This document shows, piece after piece, positions 53,101 through 64,000 of a stretch of 64,000 bases of DNA (position 1 is the first letter of the stretch; each line of letters starts with the position of its first letter). The stretch comes from Stercorarius parasiticus (lineage: Eukaryota; Chordata; Aves; Charadriiformes; Stercorariidae), in contig VWZL01004383.1 of NCBI GenBank assembly GCA_013396915.1, forward strand, positions 184,469 through 248,468. The letters are read 5' to 3'. A program made the translations under genes and the position numbers. The notes under the pieces are model-generated. The model was not told where the DNA came from and did not search any database. It worked only from the letters and a program-made list of their open reading frames with translations.

Positions 53101-56100
53101 ATTGTGAGCCTAGCTAGGTGGTGTGAGTGTTTAAAATCTTCCTTCTTTTAAAAACTGTATGGCTCTACCATCTTATTACGTGTTTATATCTGAAGGAAAA
53201 CTGATGTTTACTAAACCAAGTGAAAACTCATGAGAAAATCTGCATTTCTCTTAGGAAAATATTTTGACATTACAGTTTAGTGTCTAGACCTGACAAGGCA
53301 ACATTTACATAATGGACTTTGATGCGAAGGAGTAAGTTTTTACACAGAGTAATTATATCCCTGATCAGTGATTCACAAATTCTCCATTACAAGATCATTA
53401 AGGAGATATTCAAGGAAAAGGACATGGGCATGCAGCCGTAATTCAAAATTGGCATAGAATATAATCACTTGGAGTTTCTTAAATCAGTGCTTGAATTTAG
53501 GATTTTTTAAATCCTCTAAACAAATGATTTGGCTATTGGGTTTGCAGAACATGCAAGCATGCTTTTTGAGTTAAGGTGCCTAAATAAACATTTAGGAGTC
53601 TAACTTTAAGTATGAATTTTTTTAAATTATTGTCAATTTCCTGTTTCATAGAAAATAGTATTTCGAGAGTCCTGAGAAGTCCTGGAAAGGAAGGTACATT
53701 TTTTCCAGTACTAGCTGTATCCTTCTGTCCATAAATTATTTTACTTTGAAACAAGTGTCGTGCTTATTTGAAAATCCAGTTCTAGATGTCAAGCACTATA
53801 CCAATAATAGTTTTCCATGCCAGTGAGCTGCTTTGTGTGCCAAGAGATCGAGTCCTCCCACCGACCAGTGCTTGTCAATAGAAGCGTGGATTGTTTCATG
53901 AGTCTCATCTATGTCTAAATTTATACCTACTATATTATAGATACTAATATCGAGATACTAATACCCTCTGTAGGTAATAGTTAAAAAAAATACTGATATT
54001 ATCTGACTACAGTAAAGGAAGAGTGAATTTAATAAATGCTGAAGGATGTACCAGTGTAATTATATAGGGTTTTTATTGTGCAGAGCAGAAATTGAAATGC
54101 TTAATAAATAATAGAAGTTTTAGGCACCAAAAATAGTATAAACCCCATCATGAAAGTGTAGAATTTCTTAATTGCTGTTAGAGAAACAACTGATGAATGG
54201 CTATATACTTCTATATATACTTATACTTCTAAATCTTAGCAATAATATTTTATCCCTATATGTACAAAGTCGAAGCAAGGATAAGAAGAAACAACTGGTG
54301 CATGGTTCTAAAATCTTTTAGTAGCTGTGATGAACTGAAGTGATTAAAATCTATATGTTTACTATCAGGCAAAACTGAAGTGTGTTTAGCAGAATTTATC
54401 ACCATATCTAACACAGAAAATTACTAAAAATTTGCTGTATTTCTGTGTGACAACTGTTAGTAAATGTTGAAGGGTGATTTATATTGCCATAGTTCTTTTG
54501 AATTAGAAATTTGATATTTTTATGTTAATTTACATACCCTTCTGCTCTTTACTGTATTGTTTCTGTACTGGTTTTTTGCATTTTGCCTCGTTTGTAGTCT
54601 GCCTCATTTCTCAGTCCAGAATAGCAAGATGTTTCAGATTCTAGGTAAAAGCTAGTTGCACTTTCTTCTACCTTCTTCATTCAATCTCTACCATTTTTTC
54701 AGTCTCACAGCTTCTCACTTAAAACTTCACTTTTCAAATGATCAGAATATGATAACTGTGATAGAAAAATTGGTGGATATTTGTGAGTGTAGAAATATTA
54801 AAATATGGAAATCGACAATGTATTTTAAGAAAGGGACTAACAGCTGTCATATCTCCTGAGCACTTTATCCTTTGGAAATCACAAATCGGTTGATAGGAGT
54901 AACCATAAAGTTCCTATTGCTGATCATCAAATTGTTTCTCTTTTGACCTCCTACAAAAATATCTCAAGAGCAAGAAGGAAAGTGGCTTTTTTTAATGGTC
55001 CTTACAAATCCTTCTCTTCTGTACCATAGAATTGAAACGGTTCTGCTGGATCACCTTTATTTCCACAGCTTTGAAAAGAGAGACCTCCTGCAGATGGTAT
55101 AGAGTTGAGAACTTAAATTTTGTTCTGAACTGTCAAATGAATGCTTAATACATGTGCTACATACCTTGTAGAAATCAACTATGGCAAAGATAATCTGAAA
55201 ACAAATTACAAGTGTTAGCATCCATTTGTCATATCAGTCCTACATATAGATAGATCCATTTTAAAATGTAGTTTTCAGAGACTGATTTTGAGCATTCTTA
55301 CTTGGAATACTGAAATGGGATTTTGATTTTAAATTTGGATTTAAATCCTAAATTAATTTGGATGAAGTTTAGTATGTTGTTAAAATAATGCTGTAATCTG
55401 GACAGCAATGTCAGAGGATGAATATCTCAATGGATTTCTAATATCCTGTATTAAGCTTTCTAGTCAGCTTCGATGAAAACTGTCATTGACACAGTAACAG
55501 CAAGTCCCTTTGCACATTTCTATTGGCTATCGTTTCCTCTGAATTTAATTAAGCGACATAACTACACCATATAATTTTCTGCATTGATTTGTTTTAGAAG
55601 CACATCATTGTGTATTTTAGACACATTTATCAAAGTTTATGCTGAAAATTGGACACTGTTGAGTAGCTGTGAGGTTCTGTAATGTTAACATTGCGTATTA
55701 ATCTTGAAAAATTCTACTCCAATCAAATGCATATTGAAGAATACTCTTAGGCTTCTCTTGGACTTGCAGATCCACAGCCATAAAGAAACAAACAAACAAA
55801 AATCATAAATTTGGAAGCCAAGTCTCTTTGAAGTCAATGGAAAATGGGTTCCTAAGTATCTATACTTATAGTCCATGCAAGTTTTACTGTTAACGTCTTA
55901 TCAGATCTCCTGTATGCTTCAGCTGTAGGATTTCTTCCAGTAATTGTTTTTCATCAAGTATAAGATTTCTAGTTAAAATATAGCATATCATTCAGAATAG
56001 GTTTATAGCTGATCTATTACTGTAAAGATAATGTAAAGCTAATGGAAAACAGCTTTTCAAGGATTCTCCTGAGAAGTGCAGAAATGTCCTAGTCATTTAT

Positions 56101-59100
56101 CTTACCTTCTTTAGTCTGAAGATTTTTCAGGAAAACAACCAGTGCAATGCTTCTTTGGACAATGTGTTAATAGCCATGAGGAGCCAAAGAAACCTCTGTA
56201 CTTGTTGTGACTGGGAAAGCATAAAAAATGGGATAGAACACCTTTGCCCCAATTTCTGTCAGGAAGATCAATTCACTTCGGAATCTGGAGTGGATTTTAT
56301 GAGTTTATAAATTAGATCCTGTCTAATGCAAAACAGTGGGAGTGTTCTTGATACCATCAGTGAGGCATATTTGTTTTTAAAATAACATATATTATCTACA
56401 TGTTTGTAGATTATTTTGTATTGAGAAGTGTCTTTTCAGCAATTCCAATAGTGAAATTGTATTATAATTATATGATGTCTTTCAGGTAGGGGCATCCCAG
56501 ATTACTAAATAGTACTGTAAATAGTAGCACTTTTGTGAAACCCATCCTTGACTCTGGATTGTTGGCAGGTATTCATAGGACACCATGCAACAAATTAGAT
56601 GATGAAAGAAAAAGAGGGAGATTTTAGATAGGTAGAGGGGGAATTATTTTGAATTTATCAAGAGGATAGGGTTAACATTCTACTGTCACTGAAACTGTCA
56701 TTCAGACCTTACTGGCCAGAGTAGTTAGTGTTCCTGCTTTCTGTCTTCTTAAAAGATATTTCATCTGAACAATGGTGCAGTCAATATAGATGTCTAATTT
56801 TCTATGTATAATACATATTCTGCAATTGAGTGAATATCTACGATTTTTTACTCTTGAATAATTCTGCATGTAACCATCTCATTTTTTTCTTTTTTAAATA
56901 TTTATAAAAGTGAAAAGTATAAATGAATCTACTCAAAATACATTACACTTCCCTGCAAATGTAATTTGAAACTCATGAAACATTAATGCATAAAATATGG
57001 AATGTTGTTTTTATGCTATACAGAAAAAAATTAGAAAAGTTAAGTTTCTTCTCTATGTTATTAAAACCGTGTATCATAGAGAATTCATGGAGTATTTGGT
57101 TTCTTCCATTCCCACACTTCTGAATCATGTTTTCATGAGGGATACTCATGAAACTACTCATAGACTTTTGTGTGTGCATATGTGTGTGTCAATTTTTAAT
57201 AATACTTTCTTCAGAACTAGATATTCTCATAAAATCAACACCCGTATAACCAAGATTGTTTTAATAATTATTCTTTCCCCATACATAACTTACATGTGCA
57301 CACATCTAGTAAAAACTGCTTTTGACCGAAGAAGCCTTTCTATTTATGAGTTAAAACCTACACCCACACTGTTGGCAGAATGGCAAAAAAAGCAGAGTCC
57401 AGAGAATTTTTTTATTTGTTTGTTTAAACATGAGTTGCTAATTCCATGCTGTGAGAAATTTGCATTCCAAATTGCATCTTTATTTAAAAGCATAAAGAAA
57501 AATTTTAATGTTCGTACTTTAGAGTGGGCAGAAGTGTAATTAGGTAGTAACTAAAGGAAGTGAGAGGTACTTTTTTCAGTCCCCCAAAGAGTCAAGTTTT
57601 AATATAAAAATCTAATTGGAAAATGGTCTAGATTTAAGCCAAAGCAGCAATTTGTGAAAAAAAACCCCTACATATTCTTTCCTCTAGTAAATCTTTCCTC
57701 AGCTCTGTTCCAAGGTTCTAAGCCTCATGATTTCAGATGTAAATTATTCCCAAGCATTTAAGCTGAAGTTAGTTTTCTATTGCATGATAGTTTTTAGGAC
57801 TAAAATGAATTAATGTCCTTGAGAAATGCAGCTTCAGCTGAGAGAAGGTTTTAGAATTGGAACAAAATAAGCACTTGTGATAAACAGTAGATTGGGAACC
57901 GTCCCAAACTCCTTTTGCAATGTACTGACAGATAGAAATAAATGTTTTAGAATATCTGTTTGCACTGTCATTTTAATTTATTATATTTGTAATGATCTAG
58001 TATTATTTTAACTTGAGAAAGACCTCTTACTTGCAGTATTATTTTTTTCAATGGGTTAATTTAACTTTCCATTGACTTGAAAGAAACAGTAGTTATGAGG
58101 GCAAAAATACAACAAATAAGCAACATAGAGAAATGGGAAAATTGCATTCATCTTGCAATAATTGCAGGTAAAATATATGAAGGAAATACTACAAGTATAT
58201 GCGCTGCTTTTGATGAGAAGAAAATCTCAGGAACACAAAAGTGACTAGAAAAAAAAGATGTGCAATATGTTGAGGAACGAAGTCACAGCTAATCTCTTCC
58301 TATAATCCAATTGCACTTGTTCACGGAATATTTCAGTTCTGGATATCCTTTTATAGAAAGAGAGAATATGAATTAGAATGACATTTATGGAATTTAAACA
58401 TACTTGGGGAAGATGAAGACTAATTTATGATCTAGATTTACTTACAGTATTTGCCTTATGATCTAGCTAAATTTACAAAGAACTGCTTCTCTTTTTATGG
58501 ATATTCGCTTATTTTTGTAAATAAATATCAAACAGACCATTAGAAAGGTGCCTCTCTTCCTCCTAAGTATGTTCTCTAAAAAGTAAATGTATACTCTTGG
58601 ACTGAGCAACCAGGAATTTGTTCAGTGCATGACACTACTGAAAAAGTAAATTCATATTTCACTGTATGTACATATGGAACCTAATCCAGAGCTGTTGAGG
58701 TTACTGATAGAAATTCCACTGGCTTTCTTTGAGGGTATGTATGTGCAATCAGTAGAGATTTGCTGTGTAAACCTGATGTCTGATGTGAACAAACACCTGT
58801 CCACACTCATGACCTTTTGGTAGCTTGTTCTGTCTTCAGCTTGTGGTTGGCATTGGGTATGTAGCCAGGGACTTTCCAAGAGTTGTCTGATACGATGGAG
58901 TGTGGCTGTAATTTCTAAGTGCATGCAGGCATCATCTTGTCTGTAACTTACCTAGTTGTTTTTCTGCTTGATTCCTGTAGACATTTGTCACATCTTTTGT
59001 TGTTCCTGATTTTTCTACCAGATTTTCATTATACTGCCCCTTCAGTTTAACGATGGGTGGCACGGCCCTACTCGCATTAATACAAGCCTACTGTAGCAGT

Positions 59101-61438
59101 GTATTTAGCCTGCCATAAAGAGAAATAATTGATGGCTTGTACTCTTCATTGGCTTCTCTCTACAGGAACTTGTGCTTTCAGAATACCCTCTCATCAACTC
59201 CAAACTTATAGTCAAATGAACAGCTAAAATAGCATGAAATTTTCATAGGTATATAATCCAGAGCCCAGATGGAGTTTTTTTTAAGAGTTTAAAGTAACTG
59301 ATGAGCAATGAAGACAACGGAAGATAGTGATTTAAATACAATTTTAAGGGAATACAATGATTTGCTTTAGAGAGACTAAAATGTAGAATTGTGCCAGATT
59401 AGGATGAATTAGTTAGATTAGATGGAAACGTTTTTGTAAAGGTGTTTGTTAAGAGAAGATAAAATAAGATTACACAAGCGGTTGGAAGATTTAATAGAAA
59501 GATAAAAAAACCCACCATTACAGAAGATTCATGGCATGAGTTATAGCTAAACTTGTGAAAATAAAAGAGGAAAAAGGAAAGATGAATAACAGATAAAAAA
59601 GCTTGGTTCGTTAATCTCTGGGCAATCTCTTCAGAAACAATTCTATTGGTGGAATAAACAGAGGATGATGCAATTAAATGCTTCTACTGTTGAATTGTTG
59701 GGTTTGTTTTTTCCAAGTTTTGATGCCATTTTGTATAATCAGTGAGACTTTTTCTTTCCTGGTATAATTTAGTGCTGGCAGTCACACCACCATGTGAAGC
59801 TTTAAATTTAAAGCCGTGGTTTTTGGCCTCCTTACATTCGGTTACCCTAATTGGCATAACAGCCACATCAAGTGCTAATTTTTGCTATCTAGACAGTTAG
59901 CATGCATTTCATCCTCCCACTACGTTTGCCAGGTAAACACTTTTTATTAGCTGGGTGGCACATAAGGTGGTTACCAACCCCCCACCTCCAAAGACTGTGA
60001 GAAGTGAGAATATAAACAGAGTACATGTCATCAGAGAAAAGGAGGGCAAGGAAAAAAGATAATAGAAAAGTGAAAAGGTTGGGAACCTTGCTATAGGTAA
60101 TTGGAGGTGTTTGCACGAGAGCAGTTGGAATGAGGATTGGGGAGACAGGACATGGAGTGGTAGTGTGGGCAGCAGTGCATATTTGATCATGGTTCTGCTT
60201 CCCATGAAAATATTTTGCATGTGTTTATATACACTCAGAGCTGCTCAGTGCAGATTATCTCCTTGCAGCATAAGGGAGGGGATCAGAAGCAGCATAGCAT
60301 AATCACTGAACATCTGGCATCCACAGTAGATGTTATTCAGCTCCCAGAACTGAGCCAGGGCTTTCAGTTTGGTAAATCAGAGGACTTTTAGGTGATGCTG
60401 ACGTGGTAGGTGAGTGCAGCATGGGGTTATGCAAGTAGGGTGTCAGTAAATGGAAAATGATTAGGGAATTAGCTGATACAGAGTTCAGGAGTCTAGGATT
60501 TTGCAGCATGCAACGGTGAATATGAGCCACTAATGCTATGTTAAAGCAATTTGAATTGTGTCCTCTGGTCATAGTGGCTGAGATCCCTCAAGTACTGAGC
60601 ATCCTCCTCTGAGATGCAGAGTTTCATCAAATCTCTGCTGACTTGGGAACTGAGGGTAACAAACTGCTCTCCAGTTTGAACCCTTATTAAGCGTCACAGT
60701 TTCTTGGACTGTTGCACCTTTGTCAAGGCTTTTAAAGACATAATAATGTATTTGTGAAAACATATGCAGTGAAATTACTTTGTTTCTTTTATTTTTTTTA
60801 TAGTTTGATTCCTTTTCAGGGGAGAAGTATTATACTCACTGAGCCCAATTTTGAACTTGCTTATGCTAACGCAAATAGGATGAGAGTGATGCCCGTGGAA
60901 GAAATTAATTTGCTTTGTGAGTAAGCAAATGTCATAATTGCAATCCTTATTTTTTGTAAAATACATTTGGCATGAAATGAAGGTTGAGTTCTTTCCATTT
61001 TCTTCTTCCTATAGTTTTTTAAAAAAATTAAATTGCATATGTATGTTAAGCTTATGTTCATAATTGCTTTAGAAACTCACTCTCCTTTTTGCAGCACAAA
61101 TTTCAATATAGCCAGGAGCATACACAGAAACCAGGAAACCTTCCTGCGTAGTCCAAGACGCCTTTATTTGATAGCTCAGAGCAGTTATTTTGGGTATTAG
61201 GTAGGTTTCTCACTTTCTGAATTTCTTATCTGTAAAAGGGAAGGAAGAGCACTGTCCAATTTTCCTGACAGATAGGTAGTTAGGTACCTAAAAAATGGTG
61301 GTGGTGCAGGTAACAAAAGCAAATAGATAATCTCTGCTTTTTCAATATCTGTTTGTATAACTGGAGTTGAGACCAAGAATTTTGTTGTATAATTTTATAA
61401 CTTGTACCTTACTGACCTTATGGATTTTAGGCTTCAAC

Positions 61439-61460
61439 AAAAAAAAAAAAAAAAAAAAAA
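61439..61460 (+). repeat. A22 homopolymer
   Basis: A run of 22 A bases lies directly left of the probable ancient repeat. It could be a retroposon tail or simple slippage; no retrocopied gene is seen to its left. Confidence 0.95.
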
Positions 61461-61472
61461 CGCATTATTTCA

Positions 61473-61615
61473 TTTGTACTAGCACCTAGAGGGCTGTGGC
61501 CTAATATGTTAGATACTGTATTAGTATACAACAAAACCAATGTATGCTGTAAAGAGTTGATATTCCAATATATAAACTAGTGAAAATCAGGTGAATGCAG
61601 GAAACAGACAGAGAA
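61473..61615 (+). repeat. Probable ancient amniote interspersed repeat, next to an A-rich tract
   Basis: The order of short blocks (agcacctagaggg, tgttagatactgta, aaagagttgatattcc, ataaacta, ggaaacagacagaga) follows a repeat common in turtle, crocodilian and other amniote genomes whose consensus has agcacctagagg, a gtgctaggcactgtacaaa block, an aaagagcttacaat block and a ggaaacagaggcacagaga block. It is strongly diverged. I recognise it by pattern only and cannot name the family. Confidence 0.45.
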
Positions 61616-63575
61616 TTACAATTTGGTAGCAAGATTAATATGACCTAAATAAAAAAAAAAAATCCTAAATATGTTTTGCTTTTTAAAGTAATTATTTCCA
61701 TTTTTAAATAGCATTTTCAAGCAGTTGTCACAAGCACAGGAATGTTACAATTGGCTATCTCAAAATATTACAAATATTGCCATTCATTTCAGGAAGAGCA
61801 GGATTTTACTAATGTTTTAAGCAAAATGCATACAGATGTATTTATGTTCTGTTAAAACTGAATTTTCATTGGAATATAAAGTTTTCTGTGACATCTTAGT
61901 ATAAAATAGATTGTGCATATTGTCTAATTCTTTAATACATGTATATTTTTAAAGGATGTTCTGTATGTTAGTAGGTGAAATATTCACCCTGACAGGGCTT
62001 GTATTTGAAAGGATTAAGAGAGTTGTCAGTTAAACACACACAATCTGATGTTTCTAAAATAGATATTTAGAAAAGGATATTTTTATTTATCTTAGAGGGA
62101 GACAAACATGTAACACATTAATCTAGCAAATCAAAGATTTATTTTCCAAAATGCATCATAATTTGTATGCTGTTTGTATGACTAAGTACAACAACACTTC
62201 TGGACAAGGTGGGATTGTATGGGTGTGGAGGAGGAGATCATTCTTTATCTTTTCTCTGACTAGACAGATAATTTTTTCAGAAAACCAGAGCTGTTAGTGG
62301 TGAACCAAATGAACTTTCGTGATGTTGATTGAGAAAAGCTGTAGTCTCTTATTGAGAAAATGTTTCTTGTTGCACACAGAACATTTCTTTTCCTCATTTT
62401 GTGGCTGAATTAAACCATTATTTTATTTTACTACACCAATCCTTTAGAGTAATCCTAGCCATATTACAGTAACCTAGAATTTCCTATGTTGCACGTGTAG
62501 GTGTGCTACAGTGCTGCCCTAAAATTAAGTATTCTAGTTACATCTGCAATCATGTGTATGCTTACAAGAGTGTATTTTCATACCTTCTTATGTTCACAGG
62601 TTTTTCTCTCTAATTTACATAAACACTTATGCCTAACTTGGTCAGAACTGTGCACATTGGTCATGAAACCAAGCAGGATCTGCCAAATCACACTTGTCAA
62701 AATCTCCCAAAGCAGCTCTTAGTATGTCTTAAATCATTAGAGTCAGGTATATGTTTTCCATAGTATGTGGCACAAAGCCATAATCATGAAAGCTGTGCCA
62801 GGCAAGAAAAGACTTGCAGTTTTATTGAGTTTACGTGGGTGACTGTTTTTATATAACTTCTCATTTTTTGAGTATTAATTAAAAAAAATAATAAAACAAC
62901 AAAAAGAACCAAACCAAACAAACAATATCCTTAAATATATATAACAAAAACATGAACATTCCTTATATTTAGAAATTAGTTAATACATTTTGTATCTAGA
63001 TCCCAAATAACAAATCAAATTTGAATGGTTTCCTTCTTTTTCTGATAGAAAAACTAAAAAAGGGCACCTCAAAATCACCAAATATTTTTAACTAGATTTT
63101 AAAATGACTATGGGGTATCCTGACTTAAAAATGAGTGTGTCTACACACAATTATGTATAAAAGTATATACACATATTGAGATGTTTATGTTTTTATAGGA
63201 TTATTTAGAATATGGGTGGGCTAAAATTTTTTTTCAGTCCCATACTTATATGTTACCTTTAGAATAAGTAAGCACCTAATAATTGTTTATTTACTCCATA
63301 GAACATTTTTTGTTTTGATGTCAGCAAGTGTGAGTGAAATTCTAAATAAATCTGAAAATCTATATATGCTGTAAAAAAATTCATTGCAAAATACAATATG
63401 GTGTGTTACAATTTTTAATGTACATATTGTGTAAGTGGAAAATATGTTTCTCAACTTTATAGTATGCTGGATTTTCAAAGATTTTATTTTGATGCTCTCA
63501 TAACAACTGGAAATATCTAAAATGAGTAAGACTAGAAAAAGCTTATTTATAGGGCATGCATTTTTATTCGTAACT

Positions 63576-63608
63576 AGCTTGACTTTATAATAAGCTTGAC
63601 TTTATAAT
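63576..63608 (+). repeat. 17-bp tandem duplication
   Basis: agcttgactttataata followed by agcttgactttataat, two identical units apart from the truncated last base. Confidence 0.9.
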
Positions 63609-64000
63609 GAGGCAGTAAAATGAGAATGTTGCTAATAAAAATTTAATTGTATTTTGTATTGACTTGTTGCTGAGATTTTAGATAGCATTTTGGTGAAATG
63701 ATTGACAAATTGAAAAGTGTTACCCCTACATTTATGCTTCACAAAACCTGGATGAAAGGATATCAGTAGGCTGCTAAAAATGTATTGTTGTAAGATAAAG
63801 CATCATATTAATTTAATATCATGAAACAGATGCTACATTAAAACTTTGAGACACATTTGTAAAATGTATATCAAAAACAAAAGCTACAAAAAATATGTAT
63901 AAATATTGAATTTTTATCTTGGGTGTGATTCTTCACTCATAGCAATAATCCAATGAGGAATAAATTTTTTTACATTAATGAGGTCAGTTTAAAACTTGTT

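Larger units (their letters stand above)
39676..64000 (+). other. NOVA1: NOVA1 intron 4, 5' part (non-coding)
   Basis: This is intron sequence following the exon 4 donor GTACAG and running to the window edge, at least 24.3 kb. The large downstream exon with KH2 and KH3 is not present. Contents: continuation of the YCAY cluster to 39796, a second YCAY cluster at 40927-41019, possible conserved stretches at 41683-41900, 42220-42500 and 49180-49400, microsatellites near 51218 and 52849, a T/G-rich tract at 52991-53100, an A22 run at 61439, a probable ancient repeat at 61473-61615 and a 17-bp tandem duplication at 63576. No CR1 copy was recognised in this 24-kb part, unlike the other two introns. 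The rest is AT-rich with no assignable content. Confidence 0.85.

Noticed and set aside
61439..61460. A22 run as the tail of a retrocopied gene
   Set aside because: The sequence to its left (61200-61438) shows no gene-like reading frame or known transcript.
1..64000. LTR retrotransposons, endogenous retrovirus genes, DNA transposon ends, tRNA, snRNA or microRNA genes
   Set aside because: I looked for long direct repeats with TG...CA ends, gag/pol-like proteins, tRNA box patterns and strong short hairpins and saw none I could defend; a dedicated scan could still find weak cases.

Overview
This window is AT-rich vertebrate nuclear DNA, almost certainly from a bird. The evidence is several 5'-truncated CR1 LINEs, most of them antisense to the host gene, that end in the typical 8-bp ATTCTATG-type 3' repeats. 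Overall repeat density is low, and two spliced coding exons match the neuronal RNA-binding protein NOVA1. There are no bacterial-type genes, operons or CRISPR arrays, and no tRNA, rRNA or snRNA gene was recognised.

The whole window appears to lie inside one gene, NOVA1, transcribed on the + strand. Positions 1-29000 are the 3' part of a long intron (human-style intron 2). Positions 29001-29167 are exon 3, encoding the end of the first KH domain and the following linker. Positions 29168-39603 are intron 3. Positions 39604-39675 are the 72-nt cassette exon 4, encoding 24 Ser/Thr/Pro-rich residues. Positions 39676-64000 are the 5' part of intron 4. The exon holding KH2 and KH3 and the exon with the first KH GxxG loop were not found, so they should lie outside the window, to the right and left respectively.

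The repeats are: CR1 copies at about 531-1052, 2371-3420, 7351-7403, 23998-24195 and 33132-33774 on the minus strand; a small CR1 tail at about 32600-32664 on the plus strand; a probable very old amniote repeat at about 61473-61615; and scattered microsatellites, homopolymers and T/G-rich tracts. The longest CR1 still shows its reverse-transcriptase YADD-type box (here FADD), but it carries a nonsense codon and a frameshift.

The most interesting signal is a dense run of YCAY tetramers, the RNA motif bound by NOVA proteins. It covers cassette exon 4 and the first ~120 nt of the downstream intron, and fits the autoregulation known for mammalian NOVA1. A second YCAY cluster lies ~1.25 kb further downstream. 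Several non-repetitive stretches of higher complexity look like conserved non-coding elements, but that needs alignment to prove. I found no convincing new protein-coding system; the long ORFs elsewhere look like chance ORFs in AT-rich intron.
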